Shown here in pieces: positions 27,364 through 36,513 of a stretch of 64,000 nucleotides of DNA. This DNA is from Microbacterium sp. CGR2 (lineage in GTDB: Bacteria > Actinomycetota > Actinomycetes > Actinomycetales > Microbacteriaceae), in contig NZ_RBHX01000001.1 in the NCBI RefSeq assembly GCF_003626735.1, positions 2,666,001 to 2,730,000 on the forward strand. Reading direction: 5' to 3'. The notes beneath the pieces are model-generated. The model was not told where the DNA came from and ran no database searches. It was given only the letters and a program-made list of their open reading frames with translations. The translations under genes were made by a program, and so were the position numbers. Every line of letters begins with the position of its first letter. Within the stretch, counting starts at the first letter, position 1.

Positions 27364-27975
27364 GTGGCTTCGAACGACCGAACACAGGGCAAGAATCAGC
27401 TGCGCGTCGGCCGCCTCGTCAAGGCGCACGGCCTCAAAGGCGCCCTCAAGCTGGAGCTCTACACAGACAACCCGGCGGGACGTTTCGTTCCCGGCGCGGC
27501 GTTCACGTTGCAGGTGCCTGAGGCATCTCCGTGGCATGGCAAAGACGTCACCGTCCGCGAGTACCGGGTGATGAACGGCAATCCCGTCGTGTTCTTCGAC
27601 GATGTCGACGATCGCGAAGCCGCCGAGAGCCTGGTCAAGGCGATCCTCTGGATCGACCAGGACGAGAACGAGGTGGAAGACAACGCCTGGTTCGACCATC
27701 AGCTCGTCGGCCTCGACGTGGTGCGCGACGGCGTCGTCGTGGGCCGGGTCGCACGGGTCGAGCACTTCCCCGCCCAGGATCTGCTGATCGTCACGCCTGC
27801 GGGATCGACGAGCGGCGGAGAGATCATGGTGCCGTTCGTTCAGGCGATCGTCCCCACGGTCGACGTCGCGGCCGGAAAGGTCATCGTCACGCCGCCTGCC
27901 GGTCTCTTCGAAGAGCTTCCGGACACGGTGGAATCCGACGCCGACGTCCCCTCCGGCGACGCTGCGGCCGAGTGA
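27364..27975 (+). CDS. rimM: 16S rRNA processing protein RimM
   Basis: The 203-residue maturation factor assists 30S head assembly and binds S19. The N-terminal domain contains [25 protein letters not shown]-barrel follows ([25 protein letters not shown]). The GTG start is 1 nt after khpA. A short acidic C-terminal tail is present. Confidence 0.94.
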   Translation: MASNDRTQGKNQLRVGRLVKAHGLKGALKLELYTDNPAGRFVPGAAFTLQVPEASPWHGKDVTVREYRVMNGNPVVFFDDVDDREAAESLVKAILWIDQDENEVEDNAWFDHQLVGLDVVRDGVVVGRVARVEHFPAQDLLIVTPAGSTSGGEIMVPFVQAIVPTVDVAAGKVIVTPPAGLFEELPDTVESDADVPSGDAAAE

Positions 27976-27991
27976 GCACGGGTTCAGTCCT

Positions 27992-28708
27992 GTGCGCATC
28001 GACGTCCTTTCCATCTTTCCCTCGTACTTCGATGGTCTGACTCTCTCGCTGCTCGGCAAGGCGCAGGATGCCGGCATCCTCGATCTCACTGTGCGGGATC
28101 TCCGGGACTGGACCTCCGACCGTCACCGCACGGTTGACGACACTCCCTACGGTGGCGGCGCAGGCATGGTCATGAAGCCGGAACCGTGGGCGCTCGCGCT
28201 CGATGAGCTCTCCGCTTCGTCGACGGCATCCCCGACATCACATCCGACCATCATCTTCCCTTCTCCGGCGGGCGAGGTCTTCACTCAGGCGACGGCGCGG
28301 CAGCTGTCGACACGCAGCCACCTCATCTTCGGATGCGGGAGATACGAGGGCATTGACGAGCGCGTCTTCGACTACGCCGCTGACCTCGGTGAGGTGCGTC
28401 TCATCAGCCTGGGCGACTACGTCCTCAACGGGGGAGAGGTGGCGACGATGGCGATGATCGAGGCCATCGGTCGCCTCATACCCGGAGTGGTGGGCAACCC
28501 GGAGAGTCTCCTGGAAGAGTCCCACGAAGACGGACTTCTCGAGTATCCGTCCTTCACCAAGCCGTCGCTCTGGCGCGATCGCGCGGTGCCCGACGTGCTC
28601 CTCAGTGGCAACCATGCCGCCATCGCGTCCTGGCGGCGCGACCAGCAGATCATTCGCACGCGGATGCGACGCCCCGATCTGCTGGGCGACGAGCGCACCG
28701 AGTCCTGA
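27992..28708 (+). CDS. trmD: tRNA (guanine-N1)-methyltransferase
   Basis: The 238-residue SPOUT-class enzyme methylates G37 of tRNAs that read CNN codons and so prevents +1 frameshifting. Motifs are [17 protein letters not shown] near residue 49, [10 protein letters not shown] and [11 protein letters not shown] of the trefoil-knot SAM site. It begins [10 protein letters not shown] with a GTG codon. Last gene of its operon. Confidence 0.96.
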   Translation: MRIDVLSIFPSYFDGLTLSLLGKAQDAGILDLTVRDLRDWTSDRHRTVDDTPYGGGAGMVMKPEPWALALDELSASSTASPTSHPTIIFPSPAGEVFTQATARQLSTRSHLIFGCGRYEGIDERVFDYAADLGEVRLISLGDYVLNGGEVATMAMIEAIGRLIPGVVGNPESLLEESHEDGLLEYPSFTKPSLWRDRAVPDVLLSGNHAAIASWRRDQQIIRTRMRRPDLLGDERTES

Positions 28709-28723
28709 GGCGACGGGACGAGA

Positions 28724-29317
28724 TCAGAGCATCCGTTCGACGCCGCACTCGATCTCGAAGACGACGCTGTGCGGATGCCGCAGCGCCAATGCGCCGGTCG
28801 GGTCCAGGCCCCGCAGCTCTGCGCGCAGCATCCTGCCGATCATCTCGTGGCTCACCAGCAGCGGGACTCCGTCAGAGGCCCACCCGCAACTGCTGAGCGC
28901 TTTGCGTGCGCGTCCCCGCGCCTGGGCGTAGCTTTCGCCTCCCGGAAATGCCCAGCCGTAGCGATTGGCGGCGCGTTCCTCCCTCGCGCCGGGAAAGTCC
29001 CGGTCGATCTCCGCCCAGGTCCTTCCGGCGAACTCGCCGTGGTGGATGTCGGCGAGCTCGGGCACCTCGATGAGGTCGACTCCGAGCCGTTCGGCGATGA
29101 TGACTGCCGTTCGCAGCGATCTCCCCTGTGGGCTGGAGCAGACGGCCGTCACGTCGGTGCGTGCCAGGTGCTCGGCGGTGGCGCGCGCCTGAGCGATGCC
29201 TTCCGCGGTGAGCGGGGAATCGAGTTGGCCCTGGAGTCGGTGTTCGAGGTTCCAGACCGTCTGCCCGTGGCGCGCGAGCAGCACGCGCGCCGGCACGTGA
29301 CGATCCTGCGGAATCAT
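28724..29317 (-). CDS. histidine phosphatase family protein
   Basis: The 197-residue protein has the LLARHGQTVWN phosphohistidine motif near its N-terminus and VSHEMIGR with the second histidine late in the sequence. The family ranges from phosphoglycerate mutases to broad phosphatases; the substrate cannot be told. Start at 29317 (ATG) precedes the conserved domain by 10 residues; an ATG at 29335 is an alternative. Confidence 0.85.
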   Translation of the reverse strand: MIPQDRHVPARVLLARHGQTVWNLEHRLQGQLDSPLTAEGIAQARATAEHLARTDVTAVCSSPQGRSLRTAVIIAERLGVDLIEVPELADIHHGEFAGRTWAEIDRDFPGAREERAANRYGWAFPGGESYAQARGRARKALSSCGWASDGVPLLVSHEMIGRMLRAELRGLDPTGALALRHPHSVVFEIECGVERML

Positions 29318-29370
29318 GGACTCAGAATGGCACATGACCGAGTCTGCCACCGCGGTTTTCGGCGGTCGTC

Positions 29371-29753
29371 GCTGTGGAGCCGTCCGCTCGCATGCTCGAT
29401 GTCCTCCGCGCAAAGTTTCCGCGTGTGGAACCGTTGATCGGGACGGCCGAGAAGATCCCTGTCGTGGACGCGTCGATGGACACGGTGACGGTCGCTCAGG
29501 CCTTCCACTGGAGCTTTCCGGATTCCGCTTCGTGCGTCGAGAAGAGGTGCGCTGGATCGAGACGATCTCTCGCGCCCACTATCGGGGCCGATGGTTGACG
29601 GTCAGCAGTTTCCTCGTCGCCGACGACGACGACGAGCGCGCGGCGATGGTCGCCGATCTCGAAGCGGTCTTGGAATCGGCCCTCGACACACGCGGTCGGG
29701 AAGAGTTCGAACTCCCGCAGGTGACGGATGTGTTCGTGTACCGCCGCGCCTGA
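29371..29753 (+). pseudogene. decayed class I SAM-dependent methyltransferase
   Basis: Two frames together give pieces of one methyltransferase. The first (from 29371) reads VEPSARMLDVLRAKFPRVEP and continues to AQAFHWSF. After a break near 29520 another frame gives GFRFVRREEVRWIETISRAH and ends ELPQVTDVFVYRR at 29753. The N-terminal glycine-rich SAM motif is missing and roughly 60 or more residues between the pieces are deleted. No intact start or frame exists. Confidence 0.75.
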
Positions 29754-29783
29754 GACCGATGTGTGGTCGCTCGGACGCTTCGA

Positions 29784-30566
29784 TCAGTCGACGCCGAGGA
29801 AGGCGCGGTCGGTGAGGATGATCGGACCGCTCTCGGTGATCGCGATGGTGTGCTCGGAGTGTGCGCCACGGGAGCCGTCCGCGCTGCGCAGTGTCCACCC
29901 GTCGGGATCGGTGACCAGTTCGTCCGTCGTGGCGAGGAACCACGGCTCGAGAGCGAGGACGAGACCCGCGCGGAGGGGGAAACCGCGGCCGGCGCGGCCA
30001 TCGTTGGGCACGTGCGGGTCGCCATGCATCGTGCGCCCGACGCCGTGTCCGCCGAAATCCGTGTTGATCGAGTAGCCGTCGCCGCGGGCGATGTCCGCCA
30101 CCGCTGCCGAGATGTCACCGATGCGGTTGCCGACGACGGAGGTCTGGATGGCTGCGGCCAACGCCCTCTCGGTGGTGTCGATCAGGCGGAGGTCTTCTTC
30201 CCGGGCGGTGCCCACGACGAAGGAGACGGCGGAATCGGCGACCCAACCGTCTACGGAGACCGCGAAATCGAGGGTGACCAGGTCGCCGTCGCGGAGGGCA
30301 TAGTCGTGCGGGAGTCCGTGAAGCACCGCGTCATTGACCGATGTGCAGATGACCTTGCCGAACGGGCTGGCCCCGAACGACGGGTGATAGTCGATGTAGC
30401 AGGACTCAGCGCCGGCCTTTCGGATCATCTCGTGAGCGCGGCGGTCGATGGAGAGCAGATTGGTTCCGACCTTGGTCTCATCGCGCAGTGTCGCCAATGT
30501 CTCGGCGACGAAGCGGCCCGCGGCGCGCATCTCGTCGATCTCGGCGGGGGTGCGCAGTTCGATCAT
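29784..30566 (-). CDS. map: methionine aminopeptidase, type I
   Basis: The 260-residue metalloprotease removes initiator methionine from new proteins. Metal ligands lie in LVTLDFAVSVDGWVADSAV (two Asp), GGHGVGRTMHGDPHVPN (His) and LALEPWF (Glu). The start MIELRTPAEID is preceded by a GAGAGGAAA site. A second map copy is common in actinobacteria and may exist outside this window. Confidence 0.95.
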   Translation of the reverse strand: MIELRTPAEIDEMRAAGRFVAETLATLRDETKVGTNLLSIDRRAHEMIRKAGAESCYIDYHPSFGASPFGKVICTSVNDAVLHGLPHDYALRDGDLVTLDFAVSVDGWVADSAVSFVVGTAREEDLRLIDTTERALAAAIQTSVVGNRIGDISAAVADIARGDGYSINTDFGGHGVGRTMHGDPHVPNDGRAGRGFPLRAGLVLALEPWFLATTDELVTDPDGWTLRSADGSRGAHSEHTIAITESGPIILTDRAFLGVD

Positions 30567-30663
30567 CGGGTTTCCTCTCGTCCCTCCCATTCTCCCTGAT
30601 ACGGACCCACCCGATCGCCGCGCGCTCACAGCGAACACCGGTGCACCCGGAGGGGCGGCGTCG

Positions 30664-30669
30664 TACGAT
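30664..30669 (+). promoter_or_regulatory. -10 box of a probable leaderless membrane-protein gene
   Basis: TACGAT is followed by 6 nt and the ATG at 30676. Confidence 0.4.
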
Positions 30670-30675
30670 CGGAGC

Positions 30676-31164
30676 ATGTGGTTGCGACAGGCCTACTTCC
30701 GCTGGCTCCTCCCGGCGGCGTTCCTGCTGCCCCTGTGGCTGGTGATCGGCTGGGCGGTCTTCCAGGGCGGGTGGGCGATCCTGTGGGTGCTGTTCATCGC
30801 TGTGCCCTCGGTCTTCCTCGGTCAGCTCCTGCTCACCCTCCTGACGCGCTCTCGGCCCTCGGTCCGCATCGAGCGAGCCGTGTCCTGGTGGGACGTAGCC
30901 GGCTTCACCCTCTGGCACGGCCTCACGATCGCCGTGGGATTCTTCATCGAGGGCGCGTTCGGCTGGTTGCTCGCGGCAGCGGTCGTCGTCGGCATCGCAC
31001 TGGTCTGGCTTCAGGTGTGGCAGTTGTGGAATGAGGCGAGGGGGAGTGGCGCGAGGCTGCGCGAGACCATCTCCTGGTCGACGATCCCTGCCCAGGGCGA
31101 GCAAGCGCCTCCGACGCGCGCGCGCGAGGTCATCGTGCTTCGCGAGACCGACACTCGGGACTGA
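30676..31164 (+). CDS. small integral membrane protein, unknown function
   Basis: The 162-residue protein starts MWLRQAYFRWLLPAAFLLPL and has about four hydrophobic segments and a polar C-terminal tail. I recognise no family. The ATG at 30676 is supported by a TACGAT box 6 nt upstream. It is divergent from map and precedes rplS. Confidence 0.7.
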   Translation: MWLRQAYFRWLLPAAFLLPLWLVIGWAVFQGGWAILWVLFIAVPSVFLGQLLLTLLTRSRPSVRIERAVSWWDVAGFTLWHGLTIAVGFFIEGAFGWLLAAAVVVGIALVWLQVWQLWNEARGSGARLRETISWSTIPAQGEQAPPTRAREVIVLRETDTRD

Positions 31165-31194
31165 TTCCGCGGTTTTGGCCGCGCGCAGCATCCA

Positions 31195-31203
31195 TGGCAG
31201 AAT
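31195..31203 (+). promoter_or_regulatory. extended -10 of rplS
   Basis: TGGCAGAAT is identical to the element before rpsP. The expected start site near 31210 places the structured leader right at the 5' end of the rplS mRNA. Confidence 0.45.
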
Positions 31204-31210
31204 GAATCTT

Positions 31211-31270
31211 TGTGCCGTGACCGGCTCTGCCTCAGGGGAGCCCGCGGACGCATCAGCGCCGTACGGCACA
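31211..31270 (+). promoter_or_regulatory. structured 5' leader of rplS
   Basis: TGTGCCGT (31211-31218) pairs with ACGGCACA (31263-31270) and encloses a GGCTC/GAGCC hairpin (31223-31242). A pyrimidine-rich tract follows before the start codon. Leaders regulating L19 are known in other phyla; whether this one binds L19 is inference. Confidence 0.4.
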
Positions 31271-31334
31271 CTTCCTTTCTTATTCCTTCTGAAAACATGC
31301 ATCCGACCTGTGGCGAGTGCAGAGAGAGACGATC

Positions 31335-31682
31335 ATGCAGATCCTCGACGCCGTCGACGCGGCTTCACTCCGTTCCGACATTCCTGTCTTCAACCCCGGT
31401 GACAACGTGAAGGTCCACGTGAACATCACCGAGGGCAGCCGCTCTCGTATCCAGGTCTTCCAGGGCGTCGTCCTCGGCCGCCAGGGCGACGGTGTGCGCG
31501 AGACCTTCACCGTCCGCAAGATCAGCTTCCAGGTGGGCGTCGAGCGCACCTTCCCGGTGCACTCGCCGGTGATCGACCACATCGAGGTCGTCACCCGCGG
31601 TGACGTGCGTCGCGCCAAGCTCTACTACCTTCGCCAGCTTCGCGGCAAGAAGGCCAAGATCAAGGAGAAGCGCGACCGCTGA
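31335..31682 (+). CDS. rplS: 50S ribosomal protein L19
   Basis: The 115-residue protein starts [17 protein letters not shown] and contains [21 protein letters not shown], the L19 core at the 30S-50S interface. The start at 31335 is chosen over an in-frame codon 18 nt upstream by family length. A strong terminator follows its stop. Confidence 0.96.
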   Translation: MQILDAVDAASLRSDIPVFNPGDNVKVHVNITEGSRSRIQVFQGVVLGRQGDGVRETFTVRKISFQVGVERTFPVHSPVIDHIEVVTRGDVRRAKLYYLRQLRGKKAKIKEKRDR

Positions 31683-31697
31683 GTCGCAGCATCTCCA

Positions 31698-31736
31698 CAG
31701 CACCCCGGGACACGATGTCCCGGGGTGCTGTGTTCT
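31698..31736 (+). terminator. rho-independent terminator after rplS
   Basis: A perfect 15-bp stem (31698-31712 with 31716-31730) encloses a CGA loop and is followed by TGTTCT. It lies 15 nt after the rplS stop and separates it from lepB. Confidence 0.85.
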
Positions 31737-31799
31737 ATGCCCGGTGTGCGACCCTTGTTACGGCCGCTTCGAGGCGGTGCATGATTGCGAAGGAACATG

Positions 31800-32525
31800 A
31801 TGACTGACTCCCCGCCCGCGCCCGCGACCAGACGCCGTCGGGGTTTTCTGGTGTTCCTGCGAGACGTGCTGGTGATCGTCGTGATCGCGGCACTCGTGTC
31901 GTTCGTCGTCAAGTCGTTCGTGGTCCGCTCTTTCTACATCCCGTCCGCCTCGATGGAGCAGACACTCCTGATCAACGACCGCATCCTCGTCGACGAGCTC
32001 ACGCCGCGGTGGGCGCCGTACGCGCGCGGAGACGTGGTCGTGTTCAAGGACCCGGGCGGCTGGCTCGATGCCCAGGTGCAGAAGCCGGCGCAGCCGCCGC
32101 TCGCCGAGGCCGTCGACTGGGTGCTGAACTTCGTCGGCATCTCGGCGACCGACTCGCAGGATCATCTCGTCAAACGAGTGATCGGCACCTCCGGCGATCA
32201 CGTCGTCTGCTGCAACGCGGTCGGCCAGATCACCATCAACGGCGCCCCCATCGACGAACTCGACTATCTGAACCTGCCGGAGGGTGACTCCGCGGCATCG
32301 AATGATCCGTTCGACGTCGTCGTTCCGAAGGACTCGGTCTGGCTGCTCGGCGACAACCGCGACCGCTCCCGCGACTCTCGTGCCCACCAGGATCTGCCCA
32401 GCGGCGGCTTCGTGCCGTTGGCGAACGTCGTCGGCAAGGCCTTCCTCACCACATGGCCGCTCGATCGCGTGGGAACCATCGACGGCCATCACGAGATCTT
32501 CAACGGGGTTCCGGAGCCCGAATGA
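31800..32525 (+). CDS. lepB: signal peptidase I
   Basis: The 241-residue membrane peptidase cleaves Sec and Tat signal peptides. A cytoplasmic basic N-terminus (TRRRRG) precedes one membrane anchor. The catalytic serine is in PSASMEQTL and the lysine in DHLVKRVIG. LGDNRDRSRDSR is the third conserved box. ATG at 31800 has AAGGA at 5 nt spacing; the adjacent ATG at 31797 is possible. It overlaps rnhB by 4 nt. Confidence 0.95.
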   Translation: MTDSPPAPATRRRRGFLVFLRDVLVIVVIAALVSFVVKSFVVRSFYIPSASMEQTLLINDRILVDELTPRWAPYARGDVVVFKDPGGWLDAQVQKPAQPPLAEAVDWVLNFVGISATDSQDHLVKRVIGTSGDHVVCCNAVGQITINGAPIDELDYLNLPEGDSAASNDPFDVVVPKDSVWLLGDNRDRSRDSRAHQDLPSGGFVPLANVVGKAFLTTWPLDRVGTIDGHHEIFNGVPEPE

Positions 32526-33181
32526 CCGTCGTCGCACCGAAGCTGACCCTGGAGCGGAGGCTCCTGGGCGAATGCGAGCTGATCATCTCTCTCGACGAGG
32601 TGGGTCGCGGAGCACTCGCCGGCCCTGTCGCTGTCGGCGCCGCAGTGATGGACGCCGCCGGAGCTCGCAGGCGCGTGCCGGAGGGGCTCCGCGATTCCAA
32701 ACTCGTCTCGGAGAAGCGCCGACCCGAAGTCGCGGCGCGCGCGGCGGCGTGGGTGCAGGCGTCCGCCGTCGGATGGGCGAGCGCGGCGGAGATCGACGAG
32801 ATGGGGATCATGCGTGCTCTGGGGCTGGCAGCGTCCCGTGCCGTGCAGGCCGTCGCGGATCAGGGCGCCGTCATCGCGAACGCCCTCATCCTTCTCGACG
32901 GGAACCACGACTACGTCTCGAAAGTCCACCCGGTGCCGCTACGCGTGCGCCCGGTGATCAAGGCCGACCGCGACTGCGCATCCGTGTCTGCGGCGTCGGT
33001 GATCGCCAAGGTCGCACGAGACGGTCACATGACCGAACTGCACGGGAGCCACCGGGACTATCAGTGGGACCGCAACAAGGGGTACGCGAGTCTCGAGCAC
33101 CGCGAGGCGATTCGGGCCGTGGGACTTTCGCCCTTCCACCGAGCGTCGTGGGCGATCACTGAGGCCCCCACGCTGTTCTGA
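32522..33181 (+). CDS. rnhB: ribonuclease HII
   Basis: The 219-residue endonuclease removes ribonucleotides from DNA. The DEVGRGALAGP motif carries two of the acidic metal ligands, with others in LILLDGNHDY and KADRDCASVSAASVIAKV. The ATG overlaps the lepB stop by 4 nt. Confidence 0.95.
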   Translation: MTVVAPKLTLERRLLGECELIISLDEVGRGALAGPVAVGAAVMDAAGARRRVPEGLRDSKLVSEKRRPEVAARAAAWVQASAVGWASAAEIDEMGIMRALGLAASRAVQAVADQGAVIANALILLDGNHDYVSKVHPVPLRVRPVIKADRDCASVSAASVIAKVARDGHMTELHGSHRDYQWDRNKGYASLEHREAIRAVGLSPFHRASWAITEAPTLF

Positions 33182-33249
33182 GCGAGTCGCCGACTGCCCC
33201 GCCGGACGATGCCGCGCGCGGGCGTCCACGACTCTAGGATGGACTCATC

Positions 33250-33576
33250 ATGGATGAGGAAGCCTTCGACGACTACGACCGCGAGCTCGAGCTGGCACTG
33301 TTCCGCGAATACCGGGACGTGGTGTCGCAGTTCCAATACGTCGTCGAGACCGAGCGCCGGTTCTATCTGGCCAACGAAGTCAACGTCGTCCGCCGCGACA
33401 CCGAGCACGACTTCTACTTCGAGATCTCGATGAGCGACGTGTGGGTGTGGGACATCTATCGCGCGGATCGTTTCGTGAAGGCTGTGCGTGTCCTGACTTT
33501 CAAGGACGTCAACGTCGAGGAGCTTCAGCGCCGTGAGTTCGAACTGCCACAGGAGCTTTCGCTCGACGGCGAGTGA
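33250..33576 (+). CDS. DUF2469 family protein
   Basis: The 108-residue acidic protein (MDEEAFDDYDRELELALFRE) belongs to the actinobacterial DUF2469 family, which is consistently found between rnhB and yraN. Function is unknown. A TAGGAT box lies 9 nt before the start. Confidence 0.88.
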   Translation: MDEEAFDDYDRELELALFREYRDVVSQFQYVVETERRFYLANEVNVVRRDTEHDFYFEISMSDVWVWDIYRADRFVKAVRVLTFKDVNVEELQRREFELPQELSLDGE

Positions 33577-33705
33577 CCTGGACCGCTTGTTCGGGCGTTC
33601 TGAGTCGTCGTCCACAAGCAGTTCGATACGTGGCTTGTCCCGCATTGCTGTGACGCTGGCCGGTCGATGGCTCGAACCATCGGCATCGGGCACGATGCTG
33701 AACGC

Positions 33706-34068
33706 ATGGCAGCGAAGGATGAACTGGGCAGAGCAGGCGAGGAACGCGCAGCACAGCACCTGACGCGGCACGGATACACCGTGTTGGACAGGAACTGGCG
33801 GTGCGCACAGGGCGAGATCGACATCGTGGCCGCGCGCAACGGTCACCTTGCGATCGTCGAGGTGAAGACGCGCCGATCGGCGGCGTTCGGGCACCCGTTC
33901 GAGGCGATAGATGAGCGCAAGAGACGGCGGCTGTGGGGGCTGGCACAGGCCTGGAAGGCCGATCACCCTGATCTCGCCTCGGGACTGTCCATCAGACTCG
34001 AGGCGATCGGGATCATCGGGACCGACCCGGCGCGAGGCGCGCTCGAGCACCTCGCGGACATCTCGTGA
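33706..34068 (+). CDS. YraN family (UPF0102) nuclease-like protein
   Basis: The 120-residue protein has GEIDIVAARNGHLAIVEVKTRRS, a PD-(D/E)xK nuclease-like core. It may act on DNA but no family activity is firmly established. It overlaps comM by 4 nt (GTGA), the conserved actinobacterial order yraN-comM-dprA. Confidence 0.88.
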   Translation: MAAKDELGRAGEERAAQHLTRHGYTVLDRNWRCAQGEIDIVAARNGHLAIVEVKTRRSAAFGHPFEAIDERKRRRLWGLAQAWKADHPDLASGLSIRLEAIGIIGTDPARGALEHLADIS

Positions 34069-35516
34069 ACACGGCGCGGACGTGGGCTGTCGCCCTCACC
34101 GGGGTGGACGGGCACATGGTCGAAGTCGAGGCCGATCTGTCGCAGCAGACGCCCGATTTCAAGATCATCGGGCTGCCGGACAAGTCACTCGGCGAAGCGG
34201 TGCAACGCGTTCACAACGCGTGCAAGAACGCAGGTCTCGACCTTCCTCGACGGCGACTCACCGTGAACCTGTCGCCGGCGAGCCTGCCGAAGCATGGCGC
34301 AGGGTTCGACCTCGGCATCGCCGTCTCCACCCTGGCGGCCGGCGGCTCCATCGAGCGACGAGCGATCGCCGACACGGTCCACATCGGCGAACTGGGTCTG
34401 GATGGGCGGCTTCGTCCTGTGCCCGGCGTTCTCCCCGCAGTGTTCGCTGCTGCAAAGGCGGGCTTCGGTCGGGTGATCGTACCGAGAGCGAATGAAGCGG
34501 AGGCGAGCCTCGTCCCTGATGTCGAAGTGCGAGCTGCCGTGTCTCTCGCCGAGGTCGCGGTATGGCATGGTGCCGACGTCGAAGTCCCCGATGTGGAGCC
34601 TGTCGAGGCGGCGGAGCGCGGGCTGATCGCCGATGAGGTTCTCGACCTCGCCGACGTGGTGGGTCAGGAAGAGGCGGTCGAAGCGCTCATCGCTGCGGCA
34701 GCGGGCGGACACCACATGCTGCTGAGCGGACCTCCTGGCGCCGGAAAGACGATGCTCGCCCGTCGACTCCCCGGTATCCTGCCTCCCTTGGACGAGAGAG
34801 AGGCGCTGGAAGTCGCGTCCATCCGTTCGCTCAGCGGTCGCCCGGTTCTCGCACTCGATTCACTTCCACCGCTGGAAGCACCTCATCACAGCGCATCGGT
34901 GGCGGCCCTGGTCGGAGGAGGATCACGCGTGGCGCGCCCCGGTGCCATCGCGCGCGCTCACCGCGGAGTGCTGTTTCTCGACGAGGCGGCAGAGTTCACG
35001 CGCGTCGCGCTCGATGCTCTGCGTCAGCCGCTGGAGGCGGGGGTCATCGAACTGCACAGATCGGGTTTCACGGCGAGGTTCCCAGCGCGCTTTCAGCTGC
35101 TCCTCGCCATGAATCCGTGCCCGTGCGGGAATCACGGGGTACGAGGAGCCGAGTGCGTGTGCCCTCCGGCCGCGATCCGTCGGTATGCGACGCGCTTGTC
35201 CGGCCCGTTGCGGGATCGGGTCGACGTCGATCTGCAGCTCACCCGCGTCGCGCCTTCCCGAGCCACGTCCGGCGGATGCGCGGATGTCACCACGGCGCAG
35301 GCGTCTGCGCGGGTTTCGGCTGCGCGGCTGCGGGCGGCTGAGCGGTGGAAGCGAACCCCCTGGCGGCGCAATGCCGATGTGCCGGGTACCTGGCTGCGAC
35401 AAGGCGAGTTCCGCCTCCCGCCCCGGATCCGGGGCTCGCTCGACAGGGCTCTGGAACGAGGGGTGTTGACTCTGCGGGGGTATGACCGTGTGCTGCGGCT
35501 CCACAAGACCTGTTAA
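34065..35516 (+). CDS. comM: YifB/ComM family Mg-chelatase-like AAA ATPase, C-terminus displaced by insertion
   Basis: The frame encodes 483 residues. An N-terminal Lon-protease-like S5 domain is followed by Walker A GPPGAGKT near residue 221, an AAA core with LFLDEAAEFTR and the cysteine cluster MNPCPCGNHGVRGAECVCPP. ComM is a branch-migration helicase that aids integration of transformed DNA. Native sequence stops at GYDRVLRL; HKTC and TAA come from the inserted element. The missing 30 residues lie at 45915-46019. Rejoining at GTGCT gives 509 residues, the usual family length. Confidence 0.92.
   Translation: MNTARTWAVALTGVDGHMVEVEADLSQQTPDFKIIGLPDKSLGEAVQRVHNACKNAGLDLPRRRLTVNLSPASLPKHGAGFDLGIAVSTLAAGGSIERRAIADTVHIGELGLDGRLRPVPGVLPAVFAAAKAGFGRVIVPRANEAEASLVPDVEVRAAVSLAEVAVWHGADVEVPDVEPVEAAERGLIADEVLDLADVVGQEEAVEALIAAAAGGHHMLLSGPPGAGKTMLARRLPGILPPLDEREALEVASIRSLSGRPVLALDSLPPLEAPHHSASVAALVGGGSRVARPGAIARAHRGVLFLDEAAEFTRVALDALRQPLEAGVIELHRSGFTARFPARFQLLLAMNPCPCGNHGVRGAECVCPPAAIRRYATRLSGPLRDRVDVDLQLTRVAPSRATSGGCADVTTAQASARVSAARLRAAERWKRTPWRRNADVPGTWLRQGEFRLPPRIRGSLDRALERGVLTLRGYDRVLRLHKTC
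35490..35494 (+). repeat. attL core, GTGCT
   Basis: The last comM-derived bases before foreign sequence. With the copy at 45915-45919 it marks the crossover of the serine integrase, whose true core is 2 bp within this stretch. Confidence 0.75.
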
Positions 35517-35591
35517 TAACGTTTCTCGCGCCGAAAGAGACGCGCCGGTTCCGCCACCTTGTTCGGCAGTCGGCCGTGACATCCTCGCGGA

Positions 35592-36212
35592 GTGATCCAG
35601 GAGGAGCGGTGGTTGACTTACAGGCAGGCTGCGGAGCGCGTGAGGTCCGTGGAGCGCACCATACGGCGGTGGCACCAAGACGGCATGGTCATGGGCTGGC
35701 AGGTCATCGGGGGTCAGCGCACGCGCGTCGTGCGCGAGGACGTGCTGCTGGCCTGGTGGCGAGACAGGATGGACAGCAGCCCTGTGCATCAGCTCCGGCT
35801 GCGGAAGCGCCTCGAGGCGGCGGGGGTCGCATACGTCCCCCCCTCGCGGCCGCCTATGCCGAAACCCGAACCGCAGCTCGAGCCGGTCGACGAGGACGCC
35901 AGCGATCGGTGGCCGCCACTGGCTCCGTTTCACGAGCCGCTCGATCACATGAAACCGATGGCCGGCCGCGACGAGTACGCGCAACTGATGAAAGCAACTC
36001 GGCACACTCCGACGCGCTGCCGCGACGTCGATGAGTTCACCGCTGAACGCCTCGACGCCAGCCAACTGCGCCGCTTGGAGGCAATCTGCGCAACTTGCCC
36101 CGTGCTAGCCCTCTGCGGCGCCTACGCGGTCGCAGCGCAGCCTGCAGCGGGTTTCTGGGCGGGTCGGCCCGCGGACAAGACCCCGATGTCGGCGGCCGTG
36201 GCTATGGTGTGA
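35592..36212 (+). CDS. HTH (excisionase-like) - WhiB fusion protein
   Basis: The 206-residue protein joins two DNA-related domains. Residues 7-60 (RWLTYRQAAERVRSVERTIR and on) are an excisionase/MerR-like helix-turn-helix with a wing at IGGQRTRVVRED. Residues 140-195 match WhiB: Cys143, Cys166, Cys169 and Cys175 (CxxCx5C in CATCPVLALC), then a GFWAG turn. WhiB proteins hold a redox- or NO-sensitive 4Fe-4S cluster. It is the first gene after attL on the plus strand. It could be the recombination directionality factor or a switch for the element; both are inference. Confidence 0.75.
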   Translation: MIQEERWLTYRQAAERVRSVERTIRRWHQDGMVMGWQVIGGQRTRVVREDVLLAWWRDRMDSSPVHQLRLRKRLEAAGVAYVPPSRPPMPKPEPQLEPVDEDASDRWPPLAPFHEPLDHMKPMAGRDEYAQLMKATRHTPTRCRDVDEFTAERLDASQLRRLEAICATCPVLALCGAYAVAAQPAAGFWAGRPADKTPMSAAVAMV

Positions 36213-36253
36213 CGCGTACCGAAGCGCTGGGCTTGGGACGAAAGGGGAACACC

Positions 36254-36463
36254 ATGGCGGATAAGACGGAGTCGCAATCAGTGATCGAGGCTGAGGAAAA
36301 GGCGCAGAAGGCGTTGTTCGATCTCATCACTGACGCCGCAGCACACATGCGAGGTAACGGGCACGGGTTGTCGAACCAGAGCGCGGTCCTTAAGAACCTC
36401 GCGCAGTCGTTCCGCCTTGCTGCAGGCGGCGAGCAGGCTGACGTCATCGAGGGCAGCAAATAG
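36254..36463 (+). CDS. small hypothetical protein
   Basis: The 69-residue protein begins MADKTESQSVIEAEEKAQKA and looks largely helical. AAAGGGGA at 7 nt supports the ATG. It is 41 nt downstream of the HTH-WhiB gene on the same strand. No family is recognised. Confidence 0.6.
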   Translation: MADKTESQSVIEAEEKAQKALFDLITDAAAHMRGNGHGLSNQSAVLKNLAQSFRLAAGGEQADVIEGSK

Positions 36464-36513
36464 GACCCGACGCGGGCGGCTGGCTCGGCGGTCGGGCCGC
36501 CCGCGTCGCACGT

